Below, piece after piece: positions 45,290 to 54,447 of a stretch of DNA of 64,000 nt. The stretch is taken from the NCBI GenBank assembly GCA_041645435.1, contig JBAZQB010000008.1, positions 1-64,000 on the forward strand, given 5' to 3'. Within the stretch, counting starts at the first letter, position 1, and each line of letters begins with the position of its first letter. The position numbers and the translations under genes are program-made. The notes below the pieces were generated by a model. It saw only the letters and a list, made by a program, of their open reading frames with translations, had not been told where the DNA came from and did not search any database. Source of the stretch: Methanoregula sp. (lineage in GTDB: Archaea > Halobacteriota > Methanomicrobia > Methanomicrobiales > Methanospirillaceae).

Positions 45290-45663
45290 TAGAAAAACGT
45301 TCCTAAAATATATTATGATTGTGTGAGGGAATGCCCTGGCTTGATGAATGCGCCCGGATAAATCAAAAGAAAAGAGAGGGGGATTTTTTTAATTCCAGGG
45401 GTTTTTTTAATAATCCGCCTCCGGGTATTGGAGGGGGTTTCTTTTGAGGTTCTGAGAGGTTGGGAGGTGCGAAGTACGAGCCGTTTTCCGGCACCTGACA
45501 CTTTTTAGCGGATTTCGTCCTTCCCACTTACCTAGTTGAAACAATGTGCATATAAGCCCCGGACCGGGCGGGGTGAAAGTGAAATCCGCACAAGAACCAC
45601 CCCCGCCCTAAAAAAATCTATCGGGGGAAATGTAAAAAAAATTTCCCCGGGTGAAAAATGAAT
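45290..45663. other. Structured intergenic region
   Basis: No gene is seen in about 370 bases. The region holds paired elements: GCGGATTTC at 45508-45516 with GAAATCCGC at 45581-45589, and GGGCGGGGTG at 45567-45576 near CACCCCCGCCC at about 45598-45608. These could be an RNA structure or nested terminators between a promoter and a convergent gene end. Confidence 0.4.
45622..45650 (-). terminator. Hairpin beyond the surface-protein gene
   Basis: GGGGAAAT pairs with ATTTCCCC across an A-rich loop (45624-45648), fourteen bases past the stop of the minus-strand surface-protein gene. It is the most plausible termination element for that gene. Confidence 0.45.
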
Positions 45664-46782
45664 TTAATAATCTTCCCAGCGGTTTTTATTCCGCAGGATC
45701 ATATACCCGGCAACTGCAATTATTACAATGATTACCCCTGCGATGATCAGGGTTGTCGTATTCAGCCAGCCTGCACCGCCACCGCTGCCGGTTTTTGTCA
45801 GCGCAAGTTTGAAGTTGATGGCATCATTCAATGACTCGTTGCCTTTGTCAAATGCCTCTTTTGCTTTCACCCGGGAGAACGCATAGTTGCCCATCTGGTG
45901 GAGATCTTTTGCCGATGAAAGATATTGCTCTGCACTCTCCTTCTTTGCAATAACAATCGCCAGGCGTGGGTCACTCGTAATACTCTTGTTGACGGTGAAG
46001 AACAGGATAAGTTCGTTGGTCTTTATGATGGGGGCCTGTGCATTTTCCAGCTCTTTTTCAGCCGATGCCTTGTCAAGGAGTTTCTCTCCTTCATCTATCT
46101 GGCCTGTTGCTGTGTTGAGAGATGCCTGGGCGGTGGCAAAATCTGCAGTCTTTGCTGACTGGATGGCTGCCTGTGCAGCTGAGTACTTCTGTTCAGCGGC
46201 AGTGGTGTTGATTCCCATAAAGGCCTGAGCATCGATAAGCGTGCGGTAATTCCTCAAATCTGCTTCCCGCACGGCAATATTCTGGGTCAAATCCGTTGGA
46301 TTGACGATCAGCCGCTCGCGGGTGACTATTGATGCGGGTATTATCGCGTTGTTCCCGTCAAGTTGCTGAACGAGGACAATGGCTTTGTTCGTCGATTTTG
46401 TCACCGAGGGTACAGAGCCTTCGAGGGATATCCGGAGAGACTCTCTTACGGTTGACGGATAGGACAGGACCCAGCCGGAGAGATAGACACTACGCCCGAA
46501 TTCCTGCGGTATCGTCTGTTCGACACCATCCCTGATCATGGTAACGGTCCATTCCGCATTGTTCAGATCCGTAAAGATCTGAAGCGTGTTATCCTTGGGA
46601 AACGTATCGCTTCCTGAAGGCGTCATATCGATCTTAAAAGATGCGCTGACATTTGCTCCTGCGGTAAGATCTCCCGACGGATTTATGACAGGGTCCGATA
46701 CCGTGACCGCAGCAGCGATCTGAATTCCGATAATGAGGAACAGCAGGATTCCAAGACTCATACTTCGTAATTTCATACACAT
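45664..46782 (-). CDS. Exported surface protein with C-terminal anchor
   Basis: A 372-residue protein: signal peptide at 8-25, a beta-sandwich of about 130 residues (VTVSDPVINPSGDLTAGANV), an alpha-helical region rich in Ala/Glu/Lys (170-300), and a C-terminal transmembrane helix (LIIAGVIIVIIAVAGYMIL) before a short basic tail. No family is recognised, but the plan of exported sandwich plus helical stalk plus anchor is common in Methanomicrobiales. Its promoter is probably in the A/T-rich region at 46800-46850. Confidence 0.75.
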   Translation of the reverse strand: MCMKLRSMSLGILLFLIIGIQIAAAVTVSDPVINPSGDLTAGANVSASFKIDMTPSGSDTFPKDNTLQIFTDLNNAEWTVTMIRDGVEQTIPQEFGRSVYLSGWVLSYPSTVRESLRISLEGSVPSVTKSTNKAIVLVQQLDGNNAIIPASIVTRERLIVNPTDLTQNIAVREADLRNYRTLIDAQAFMGINTTAAEQKYSAAQAAIQSAKTADFATAQASLNTATGQIDEGEKLLDKASAEKELENAQAPIIKTNELILFFTVNKSITSDPRLAIVIAKKESAEQYLSSAKDLHQMGNYAFSRVKAKEAFDKGNESLNDAINFKLALTKTGSGGGAGWLNTTTLIIAGVIIVIIAVAGYMILRNKNRWEDY

Positions 46783-46954
46783 TCACCCATTCTCTGATGA
46801 TAAAGCGTGATTAACTGGTCTATCATTTTATAGTAATATAATACCTTTCTTTTTCACGCTCCCGGTTTTCGTTTCACTCCGTAAATTACCGGAACCTGCA
46901 GGGTATCAGGTACGATCAAGAGAACGGTCCTTAACTTTAAAAAAAAGAGGAGAA

Positions 46955-48952
46955 TTAAGGCTGAACTTTCTCGCCGCAGGTATTACAGAACCGCTCGGTT
47001 GGTTCGAGCTCGGCATTGCATTTTCTGCACAGGATAACCTTCTTTTCAGGCTTTGGAATTGGGGCAGGGGCGGCGGGTGCTCCGGGTCCAACAATTACCG
47101 GTGCGCCAAATCCTCCACCGGCAACAACGGTTGTGCCCTGGGAAGATCCCGATGTGGCCCGGGTTGACGCGGTCTGTCCCATCTCTTCGAGCGACTTGGT
47201 ATGCACGCGCTCCATGCGATCCATGGCGCGTTCCTCCATCGACTGCATGCGCTGGACATAGGCTTCCTGGTCCTTCATCCGCTGCTCATACATTGCCTTG
47301 ACCTGGTCCGAACCGTATTTTTCCTTGAGGGCTGCGGCAACCGCAGCACTGTCCTTGGCCGATAGGGCCATCAGCTGCTCTTCGGTCAGGGTTTTTGCCT
47401 GTTTCATCCTTGCAAGTTCGGTGAGCTGCTCTGCCTGTTTACCCTCCGCCATGGAGATCTGTGCCTCATCCGTAGCTCCGGAACGGGCTTTGAGGCGTTG
47501 TGCTTCGATCTCTGCAGCTTTCTGTGCTTTTTCGAGTTCGAGTGCCTGGTAGCCGGTTACATCTTCCCGCTTTGTGGCTTTCATCTTGCGCAGAAGTTCG
47601 ATCCCTGCTTCAGCCTCTTTTATGTCCTGCCCGCTGACTTTCCCGCGCTTCTCCAGATCATAATCATCAACAACCCGGCGTCCTTTGACATCTTCCTCGA
47701 TCACTTCCCCTTTCATATCGAGCACGTGTCGCTGGGTGATACTCTCGATCATGAGCTTCCGGGCATAGGCGTTGTCCTGCCGGTTGTTCTCGAACAGGAT
47801 CTTTAAATCCGTCATGTCGTTGGTGCGGATCACCCGGTCCTTGTCGATGCTGTAAAGATATTTTTCGAAATCTTCAGCATTCTTGAACTCGTTCATCTTG
47901 TCATCGGTGAGCCGTTCCCGGATCATCTTTGTGATCTCATCGAACCGCTTGCGTTCGATCATCTCCCGCTCACGGTCGACCATCTGGTCGGCACGCTTGA
48001 TCTCGGTGTCTTTTACCTTGGTGGCGACGGATTGTTCATAGTCGAGGAGCCCGATATCCGCCTCACGCTTGATCTTTTCCCGCTTCTCGATCAGTTCCCG
48101 TGAGAGCGCACCGCGCTGCTGGATGAGATCCTGCCAGTAGGATTCATCGTAGTCAAAGTAGGGGAGATGGACGAGCTGGAGACCCCAGCGGGAGAGCGTT
48201 GTTGTCAGGTTGAACTCGAAGTCCTGTTGCAGCTCTTTCTTAAGTTCGAGATTCCCGTACAGGTCCTCGAATGAATAGCCCTTAATCTTTGATTGCAGGA
48301 CATTCAGGAGTTCATTTCTGATATTGGAGAGCAGATCGATAATCTCAAGGTGCGGACGGGATTTCATCAGGTTGTCAAAGAGAAGAATGGGTTTGTCGAC
48401 TTTGACCACCATCTTGCCCCTGACCCCGGCGTCAAAATTCTCCGAGGTCCTGAGGCCCCCTATGGAGAAATCAACCGGTATATCCCCATCGTCGACAAGA
48501 ATGATGGTGGTCTTTTCATAAAAGTTCAGGGTTTTTAAAAATTCCAAAAGGCTGTCGGCAGTATAGGTTCCCGGGGGCAGGTCTCCCTGGTATTTTCCCC
48601 CCTGCAAGAAGATCGCCTTGGTGCCCTGCATGACCGTGATCTTCTTTGTTAAACCGGCAAAGTAGGAGTTGAGGTCGGCAGCTTCAAACCGGTGCGCCAG
48701 ATCGCCCGGGCGCCTCTGCCAGACATTGGACTTGCTTAAGTCAGGGAATTCTTCCGGATACGTGGCGCTTGCGTATATGCCCGGCGCTTCAACCTTAGCA
48801 CCGCAACCGGAACAGAATGTAGCTCCGGCTCTCACCGGCTGGCCGCACTTGCTGCATAGCTGACCGGCCATCAACTGCCCGCATTGTGCACAGAACTTGC
48901 TGTTTTTTTTATTTTCTGCCCCGCATGAGCGGCATTTAATAGTATCAAACAT
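46955..48952 (-). CDS. SPFH-domain protein with zinc ribbons at both ends
   Basis: A 665-residue protein. Residues 8-52 hold two zinc ribbons (CRSCGAENKKNSKFCAQCG and CSKCGQPVRAGATFCSGCG). An SPFH/Band 7-like domain follows to about 290, with a long charged coiled coil (290-590), a Gly/Ala/Pro linker, and a final zinc ribbon (CRKCNAELEPTERFCNTCG). Similar zinc-ribbon SPFH proteins are sometimes labelled virion core-like. SPFH proteins form membrane-associated rings or scaffolds. It is divergent from the TM2 zinc-ribbon gene across 181 bases. Confidence 0.82.
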   Translation of the reverse strand: MFDTIKCRSCGAENKKNSKFCAQCGQLMAGQLCSKCGQPVRAGATFCSGCGAKVEAPGIYASATYPEEFPDLSKSNVWQRRPGDLAHRFEAADLNSYFAGLTKKITVMQGTKAIFLQGGKYQGDLPPGTYTADSLLEFLKTLNFYEKTTIILVDDGDIPVDFSIGGLRTSENFDAGVRGKMVVKVDKPILLFDNLMKSRPHLEIIDLLSNIRNELLNVLQSKIKGYSFEDLYGNLELKKELQQDFEFNLTTTLSRWGLQLVHLPYFDYDESYWQDLIQQRGALSRELIEKREKIKREADIGLLDYEQSVATKVKDTEIKRADQMVDREREMIERKRFDEITKMIRERLTDDKMNEFKNAEDFEKYLYSIDKDRVIRTNDMTDLKILFENNRQDNAYARKLMIESITQRHVLDMKGEVIEEDVKGRRVVDDYDLEKRGKVSGQDIKEAEAGIELLRKMKATKREDVTGYQALELEKAQKAAEIEAQRLKARSGATDEAQISMAEGKQAEQLTELARMKQAKTLTEEQLMALSAKDSAAVAAALKEKYGSDQVKAMYEQRMKDQEAYVQRMQSMEERAMDRMERVHTKSLEEMGQTASTRATSGSSQGTTVVAGGGFGAPVIVGPGAPAAPAPIPKPEKKVILCRKCNAELEPTERFCNTCGEKVQP

Positions 48953-49072
48953 ATGAGATGCCCATCCCTGTATCTTACTTAAATACGAACTGTTATTTAA
49001 AGATGAGGACGGGATCGTTCCAGCCGGTAAAATATCGGGTCAGATTTTTTGTTAATCCTCTGTAACAGGCAG

Positions 49073-49089
49073 AATCAAAAGATTAATTA
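49073..49089 (+). promoter_or_regulatory. Promoter element shared by two zinc-ribbon genes
   Basis: AATCAAAAGATTAATTA occurs here and, on the other strand, at 54382-54398, 59-61 bases before the presumed ATC starts. The conserved sequence and distance indicate a duplicated promoter or operator; GATTAATTA could include the TATA element. Confidence 0.5.
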
Positions 49090-49133
49090 CATTCCTGTGG
49101 GTAGATTTACGTTAACCAAAGGTGGTGTGAACT

Positions 49134-49610
49134 ATCGTCATCTGTCCGAATTGTGGAAAAAATACTCCCGAAGGCAAATTCTGTGAACACTGCGGTGCAT
49201 CCGTGGGAACCACCCAGACGTTCCAGCAGGCTCCCCCGGCCCAGCAGCCGGTGTATACCCAGCAACCCGGTGTAGTAAAACAGGATAAGAATACCACTGC
49301 AGCTGCGATCCTGTCGTTCTTTTTCATAGGGTCCGGGCAGGTGTATAACGGCCAGATCGGCAAAGGCATCGGATTTCTTATCGGATTGGTCATTACTTCA
49401 TTCATTCCCATCCTTCCAATCATCGTCTGGATCTATGGAGTATATGACGCCTACACGACTGCCCAGAAGATGAACACGGGCGAAATTCCCTACATCGCAT
49501 CGAGCACGGGTACCGTACTCGGGTTCATTGTCGTAGAGATCATTCTCGTGATTGTATTCTTCCTCTTTATTTTTGCAATGATCATGGGAAGTTCTCCCAT
49601 GTATTACTAA
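49134..49610 (+). CDS. Zinc-ribbon TM2-domain membrane protein, apparent ATC start
   Basis: The frame encodes a zinc ribbon (ICPNCGKNTPEGKFCEHCGAS) upstream of the GTG at 49203, then a Pro/Gln linker, a TM2-type helical pair (ILSFFFIGSGQVYNGQIGKG) and two further helices. Upstream of the ribbon the only in-frame codons before TGA 49128-49130 are ACT, ATC, GTC and ATC. ATC 49134 lies six bases after GGTGGTG, ideal spacing. The paralogue at 53701-54348 has the same GGTG-N6-ATCGTC layout. With this start the protein has 158 residues. Its membrane function is unknown. Confidence 0.75.
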   Translation: MVICPNCGKNTPEGKFCEHCGASVGTTQTFQQAPPAQQPVYTQQPGVVKQDKNTTAAAILSFFFIGSGQVYNGQIGKGIGFLIGLVITSFIPILPIIVWIYGVYDAYTTAQKMNTGEIPYIASSTGTVLGFIVVEIILVIVFFLFIFAMIMGSSPMYY

Positions 49611-49716
49611 TTTTTTCCCTTTTTTCCCTTTTTGGTGCGCCTGCGCCTCTTCGTAATCGATCCCATTTTAATACTTGAAAAAACATATTCCGCCACTAGC
49701 GAGGGAATGATTCTGC

Positions 49717-50217
49717 ATGGTGACTACAACATCGGTTATTGAGTTTTTGGGGAAGCTGGTTCCCGGGTATGATTATCGTGCCAAGAAGAGCCGGCTGAAC
49801 ACTGACCGCTCGGTGCGGGAGAAACTTGCACGCGAGCTGAGAAAGGCTGCGGTGAATTTAAAAGAAGTGAGCGATCTCGCGTACCGGGACGGGAGACGGG
49901 AGGTCGTCGACCACATCAAGGATATTCTCAAGGCTATCGACCTGTTCGTTGTCGAGATCGAAGCCGCCCCGTTCGGGCAGTCACCCCTCTTCAAGCAGGA
50001 TGGGGTCTCTGACGAGGATATCGATCACATGATCGAGTTCGACCGGCAGCTCGTCACCCAGCTCGAAGTGATCACCAAGACATCGGAGCTCATCTACGAT
50101 CATGTCCTCAAAGGGGAGACCTCCGATATTGTCATGCAGGTGAGGAAGCTGAAAAAGGAGCTCGATCTCATGAAGAATACCTTCTCTGACCGGCTCGATT
50201 ATTTCATGAAACGGTGA
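49717..50217 (+). CDS. Helical protein, unknown
   Basis: A 166-residue, almost wholly alpha-helical acidic/basic protein without membrane segments. Repeating charged heptads (REKLARELRKAAVNLKEVS, QVRKLKKELDLM) suggest a coiled-coil bundle. It starts at ATG 49717 and is followed 12 bases later by a 467-residue partner. I recognise no family. Confidence 0.7.
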   Translation: MVTTTSVIEFLGKLVPGYDYRAKKSRLNTDRSVREKLARELRKAAVNLKEVSDLAYRDGRREVVDHIKDILKAIDLFVVEIEAAPFGQSPLFKQDGVSDEDIDHMIEFDRQLVTQLEVITKTSELIYDHVLKGETSDIVMQVRKLKKELDLMKNTFSDRLDYFMKR

Positions 50218-50229
50218 GGGGGAAGAGGT

Positions 50230-51633
50230 ATGGCAAAAGAACCACTGTTTTTCAAGGATGAAGGGGCGATGGGCGATGTCTTTGAAGTGGCAAAACAGAT
50301 CATCGAGCAGACGCGCCTCTCCCGGGATGAACGGTCGCGCGTTGCAACCATCACCGAAGAACGGCTCAAACAGCTGACCGGGAAATTTATCGAATACGAT
50401 ACGATCAATGCCCAGAACAACGAGTACCGGATACGGATTCACCAGCTGCGCGTAAGATTGCTCAAAGGCGAGTTAACACCCGAAGAAGCAAAAAAGGCAC
50501 TGGACGCACTTGCTGCTGAACGCGAGGAGCTCCAGAAGAAATATGCCGGTCTTGTCGAGCTGCTGGACGGGCAGATGAAAAATATCGATACCGAAGTCGA
50601 GACCCTCAATACCCGGGAGGCAGACCTCACCCGGCAGCGGGACCAGTACCACTCGGCACTCCACATGGAAGTGAAGTGGCTTGCCGAGGGGGAATTAAAA
50701 GAGATTGCGGGGCTCAGGGAGAGCTTAAAGAAGAAACGCGACTCGCTGGTGGAAGAAAAAACCCTCATCTTCAACAAGAAAGCCGAGCTCGCTGAATCAT
50801 TCTCCCTTGTGGAAGATGTGATCGGGCGGAAGAGAACCCGGTATGTGTCCGCAGAGAACGCGCGGACGAGCGAGCTTGACTTTCTTGCACGGTTCGATAT
50901 GAAGATGAACGCATTTCCCGTCAAGATCTTTTCCCCGCATGAGAGCAAGACCTATACGGTGACTGACTGGAAGGATCATTACCATTATGACGCCGGTCAG
51001 GCTACAGCAGCGCCGGTCAAAGATGCTGCTGACACGGTAATTCCGGCAAATGCCGGTTCAGTGTACGCGATCGAGCACAAGGATCTCGCCTACCTTGGGA
51101 AGTCACACAGGAAAGTGGTTGCAGAAGCCTTCTCGTACTGCAACATCAGTGACTATGCTGACCTGGGATTTGATACCCGTGCAGTCACGCTGACAACGCT
51201 TATGGGCGTTCTCCATCCCTTCATCCAGGAGGCCGAGGCAGGGGATTACTATCATGTGCTCGGGATTGCATCCCCGACGGGGTGGGCTGACGACGTGATC
51301 GCGTGGGTTACGGGCGCTGCATACGCCAGCAGGAATGTTGCCATCTGTCTCATTGACTCAGTTCTTGGGGAGGTCTACTACAACAAGAACGATAACCGGA
51401 TCCTGAGTTATATTGATTATTTCCGGCATGAGTTTGACCGGGAGCGGGTCGATACGATAAAAACCGTGATCCGGGCGGACTTTGAGTCTGTCGAGTATCT
51501 CGAATTCGAGAAGATGTTTGAGAAGACCAAAGAGGAGCGGTTCATCATCCAGCTGGCGTTTTACGAACTTGAGCGGGAGAAAGTGGGCAGGATCAAGTTT
51601 GTTGAAGGGGTCGGCATGGTGTTCATGCGGTGA
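50230..51633 (+). CDS. Coiled-coil protein with C-terminal globular domain, unknown
   Basis: A 467-residue protein. GGGGGAAGAGG precedes ATG 50230. Residues 50-230 form a long coiled coil; the C-terminal 180 form a globular alpha/beta domain (SYCNISDYADLGFDTRAVT, IASPTGWADDVIAWVTG, VAICLIDSVLGEVYYN). It is co-transcribed with the 166-residue helical protein, and proximity to the SPFH gene suggests a membrane or DNA-linked scaffold role, which is speculative. Confidence 0.7.
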   Translation: MAKEPLFFKDEGAMGDVFEVAKQIIEQTRLSRDERSRVATITEERLKQLTGKFIEYDTINAQNNEYRIRIHQLRVRLLKGELTPEEAKKALDALAAEREELQKKYAGLVELLDGQMKNIDTEVETLNTREADLTRQRDQYHSALHMEVKWLAEGELKEIAGLRESLKKKRDSLVEEKTLIFNKKAELAESFSLVEDVIGRKRTRYVSAENARTSELDFLARFDMKMNAFPVKIFSPHESKTYTVTDWKDHYHYDAGQATAAPVKDAADTVIPANAGSVYAIEHKDLAYLGKSHRKVVAEAFSYCNISDYADLGFDTRAVTLTTLMGVLHPFIQEAEAGDYYHVLGIASPTGWADDVIAWVTGAAYASRNVAICLIDSVLGEVYYNKNDNRILSYIDYFRHEFDRERVDTIKTVIRADFESVEYLEFEKMFEKTKEERFIIQLAFYELEREKVGRIKFVEGVGMVFMR

Positions 51634-52018
51634 GCCGGAGGTTTGAATCTTTTTTCATCCACTATTCGATCGCATAACAACACTATCTTCGATTGATACA
51701 TCCCCGCTGCATTTGCCATCGGCATCGCAGGAACTCATCAGGTTGGTACTCTGCACAACAGAATCCTTGCTCGAGACTTGGAAAGTCTTCTTGATATTAC
51801 TCCACATTTCCTATTGCCGTATTCCCATTTTAAAAATTTTCAGCCGCGCCCAAAATTTTCCTCCCAAAATAACAATTCTCCAGCCAGATTTCCCTCAAAA
51901 ACCGATTCGTATAACCCGCGGGTTCATGGTTTTTTAAATACCCGCCTGATCCTCCTTTCAATACTGCAATGATCCACAAACACTCCAGAAAAGAAGACCA
52001 CCGGGCAGGTGAGGTCCC
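51634..52018. other. Intergenic region upstream of the nuclease-like ORF
   Basis: About 385 bases without a convincing gene. TTTAAATA at about 51931-51938 could be a TATA box, and GGTGAGGT just before 52019 is a strong ribosome site for the next gene. Confidence 0.4.
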
Positions 52019-52510
52019 ATGACCCGGGGGCGGCCACCGGTAAAAGCGGTGAAGGAAGCGATTGAGATGGCAAAGAGCCGGGGCGGGGTATGGGAAGTGC
52101 CGGAGAATGCCGGGCTCCCGTTTGACATTGTAATCTTCTCCGGGTTCTGCACATGGTTTGTCAAAGTCCGGCGTACCCGTTCGAACGTGACTGAACCACC
52201 GGAGATCCGGCAGCTGTGCAGTGCGACAATCCGCGAGCTCCGCACGCTGCCGGAGAGTGCAGCTTCCGCACGGGAACTCTGGACGCTCTCACCGCACGGC
52301 ACATGGCAGTTCTTCCGGATCACCGCTGAAGCTGTCGCAGAAGTCCGGCGCGATGGATCGCTCCTGCCCGGTACCGTGACAGATTCGCCGGATCCGCATA
52401 TCCCACACCCGGCAGGGCCGGGTATCCCGGGTCCCTGGCGGGGTGTACTTCCGTCGGTACCAGGAGGTATCATCTGTCCGTATCTCTCCTCACACCAGGG
52501 CAGGACATGA
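52019..52510 (+). CDS. Unknown protein whose 3' end runs into the tandem repeat
   Basis: A 163-residue frame with an excellent GGTGAGGT site before ATG 52019. The first 115 residues are protein-like: a basic N-terminus, then FDIVIFSGFCTWFVKVRRTRS and a helical stretch. The FDIVIF...VKVRR pattern loosely resembles the D...xxK core of PD-(D/E)XK nucleases, which I cannot confirm. From about residue 117 the coding sequence is repeat copy 1, giving a Pro/Gly-rich tail that may be acquired by repeat insertion. Confidence 0.55.
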   Translation: MTRGRPPVKAVKEAIEMAKSRGGVWEVPENAGLPFDIVIFSGFCTWFVKVRRTRSNVTEPPEIRQLCSATIRELRTLPESAASARELWTLSPHGTWQFFRITAEAVAEVRRDGSLLPGTVTDSPDPHIPHPAGPGIPGPWRGVLPSVPGGIICPYLSSHQGRT

Positions 52511-53610
52511 GACTCCCTCGTTTTTGAAACAGGCTCCGTTTGCCAAAATACGCCTTAAATGAGCGTATTCAATTTTCAGCGGATCTCCAAAATCTGAATA
52601 TATTCTCAAAAAACAGGAGTTCTGGCACGGGGTTTTGGAAATGTGCGATTTTTAAGAGATTTTTGACAAAATAGCCCATTAAATCGGATTGAAATGATCC
52701 CTAATGGTACCTTTTGGATCGAGGATCGGCAATCAGGTGACCTATCCTCAGTGAATCGAATGAACATCACGGTTTTAAAAAAACCTGTTTTCCGGTGACC
52801 GGTCGGGATAATTCACCGGATCCGCATATCCCACACCCGGCAGGGTCCGGTATCCCGGCCTTCGGTACCAGAGGGTGTCACCTGTCCGTACCTCTTCTCA
52901 CACCAGAGCAGGACATGAGACTCCCCCTATTTCAAAACAGGCTCATTTTGCAAAAATACGCCTTAAATGAGCGTATTCAATTTTCAGCGGATCTCCAAAA
53001 TCTGAATATATTCTCAAAAAACAGGAGTTCTGGCACGGGGTTTTGGAAATGTGCGATTTTTAAGAGATTTTTGACAAAATAGCCCATTAAATCGGATTGA
53101 AATGATCCCTAATGGTACCTTTTGGATCGAGGATCGGCAATCAGGTGACCTATCCTCAGTGAATCGAATGAACATCACGGTTTTAAAAAAACCTGTTTTC
53201 CGGTGACCGGTCGGGATAATTCACCGGATCCGCATATCCCACACCCGGCAGGGTCCGGTATCCCGGCCTTCGGTACCAGAGGGTGTCACCTGTCCGTACC
53301 TCTTCTCACACCAGAGCAGGACATGAGACTCCCCCTGTTTCAAAACAGGCTCATTTTGCAAAAAGACGCCTTAAATGGGCTCATTCAGTTTTCAGCGGAT
53401 CTCCAAAATCTGAATATATTCTCAAAAAACAGGAGTTCTGGCACGGGGTTTTAGAAATAAGCGAGTTTTAAGCGATTTTGGACAAAATAACCCGGAAAAT
53501 CGGTTTAAAATGATCCCTAATGGTACCTTTTGGATCGAGGATCGGCACTCCAATGACCTGTCCCCCGTGAATCGGATTTCCCCCCCTGTTTTTAAAATAC
53601 CCGTTTTCGG
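52369..53610. repeat. Three tandem copies of a 408-425 bp non-coding repeat
   Basis: Copies begin near 52369, 52793 and 53201 (CGGTGACCGG/CGGTACCG start). Copies 2 and 3 are exactly 408 bases apart and agree closely over their first 150 bases. The second half of copy 1 (52545-52793) and of copy 2 (52953-53201) look identical. Copy 3 diverges after about 53370. The unit holds a conserved A/T-rich core (CTGAATATATTCTCAAAAAA) and ends in GTTTTAAAAAAACCTG. No long frame runs through all copies. Gene-conversion-like patchwork suggests recent duplication. Confidence 0.8.
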
Positions 53611-53700
53611 GCCACCTGTCACCTTTCCGGTTTGTTCCTCGTCGTTATCTCTTACCTGAAAAAATTTGACGCCGGGGATAACAACAGCGAAGTGGCGACA

Positions 53701-54348
53701 TCAGGAATATTTGTAATCAATATAAAGGACAAAATTACCGCCGCCACTGGTTGAATGTACTAAAATGTTATAACTCCCGACAGCCGGGTAAGAAATACTG
53801 ATCTGTTCATTGGAACCGGAACCCGCTGACCGGAAATCATAATCACTTGTGGAGGGGAGCGTTGTTTTTTTAACATACAGGTCCAGATCTGCATTTTTTG
53901 GACCAACTAACCTGATGGAATACAACACGGTGGAGGGATCACGGATATTGGTAGTAATCCGGTATGACCCCTTGGAATCAACATACCCGTTAATTGTTTC
54001 AGAGGGGGTGTGAGAATACGTTCCCGTTGTGGCCGGGGTCGCAGTGAGTTTCGGAGTCGGGGTAACCGTTACGGGTTTTGGGGGCGGGGCTGGGACGGGA
54101 CTTTCCAGATACCCGATAACCCCAAGGATAAGGAAAATACAAAATAAAATCACGCCAATGAGAAGGATCTTTTTAAGTGCCGACATCCCCTGCTTTGCCG
54201 GCAGGGGCTGTGGCTGAATTACCGGCTGCGGATATCCGTAAGGGGGCGCTTGTACCGGTACGATTTGAAGTGACGCCCCGCAATGTTCACAGAATTTCCC
54301 TTCCGGAGTGATGTTCCCGCAATTCTGGCATACGACGATAATGTACAC
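53701..54348 (-). CDS. Zinc-ribbon membrane protein with PPC-like C-domain
   Basis: A 215-residue protein from GTG 54348, or 212 from the better-placed ATC 54339. It has a zinc ribbon (CQNCGNITPEGKFCEHCGAS), a Pro/Gln linker, one transmembrane helix (ILLIGVILFCIFLILGVIGYL) and an extracytoplasmic beta domain with TINGYVDSKGSYRITTNI and VGSYNILVHSTSG, resembling bacterial pre-peptidase C-terminal domains. GGGGGTG lies six bases before ATC 54339. The ribbon, linker and promoter are shared with the TM2 gene at 49.1 kb. The PPC-like domain would lie outside the cell. Confidence 0.78.
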   Translation of the reverse strand: MYIIVVCQNCGNITPEGKFCEHCGASLQIVPVQAPPYGYPQPVIQPQPLPAKQGMSALKKILLIGVILFCIFLILGVIGYLESPVPAPPPKPVTVTPTPKLTATPATTGTYSHTPSETINGYVDSKGSYRITTNIRDPSTVLYSIRLVGPKNADLDLYVKKTTLPSTSDYDFRSAGSGSNEQISISYPAVGSYNILVHSTSGGGNFVLYIDYKYS

Positions 54349-54381
54349 CCCCGGTGATTACAGTTAACAGCCTGTCAATAA

Positions 54382-54398
54382 TAATTAATCTTTTGATT
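54382..54398 (-). promoter_or_regulatory. Second copy of the shared zinc-ribbon promoter element
   Basis: On the minus strand this reads AATCAAAAGATTAATTA, identical to 49073-49089, and lies 59 bases before ATC 54339. Confidence 0.5.
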
Positions 54399-54447
54399 CA
54401 GCCGATAAATGGACATGAGTCTCCCCGGTAGAACGCTTCTATGTGCC

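Noticed and set aside
52795..53454. Two frames starting MTGRDNSPD in the tandem repeats
   Set aside because: They exist only because the repeat unit is open there. No ribosome site precedes them, and the frame is not kept through copy 1 in the same way.
52369..53610. CRISPR or insertion sequence
   Set aside because: The units are 408 bp direct repeats without spacers, terminal inverted repeats or a transposase.
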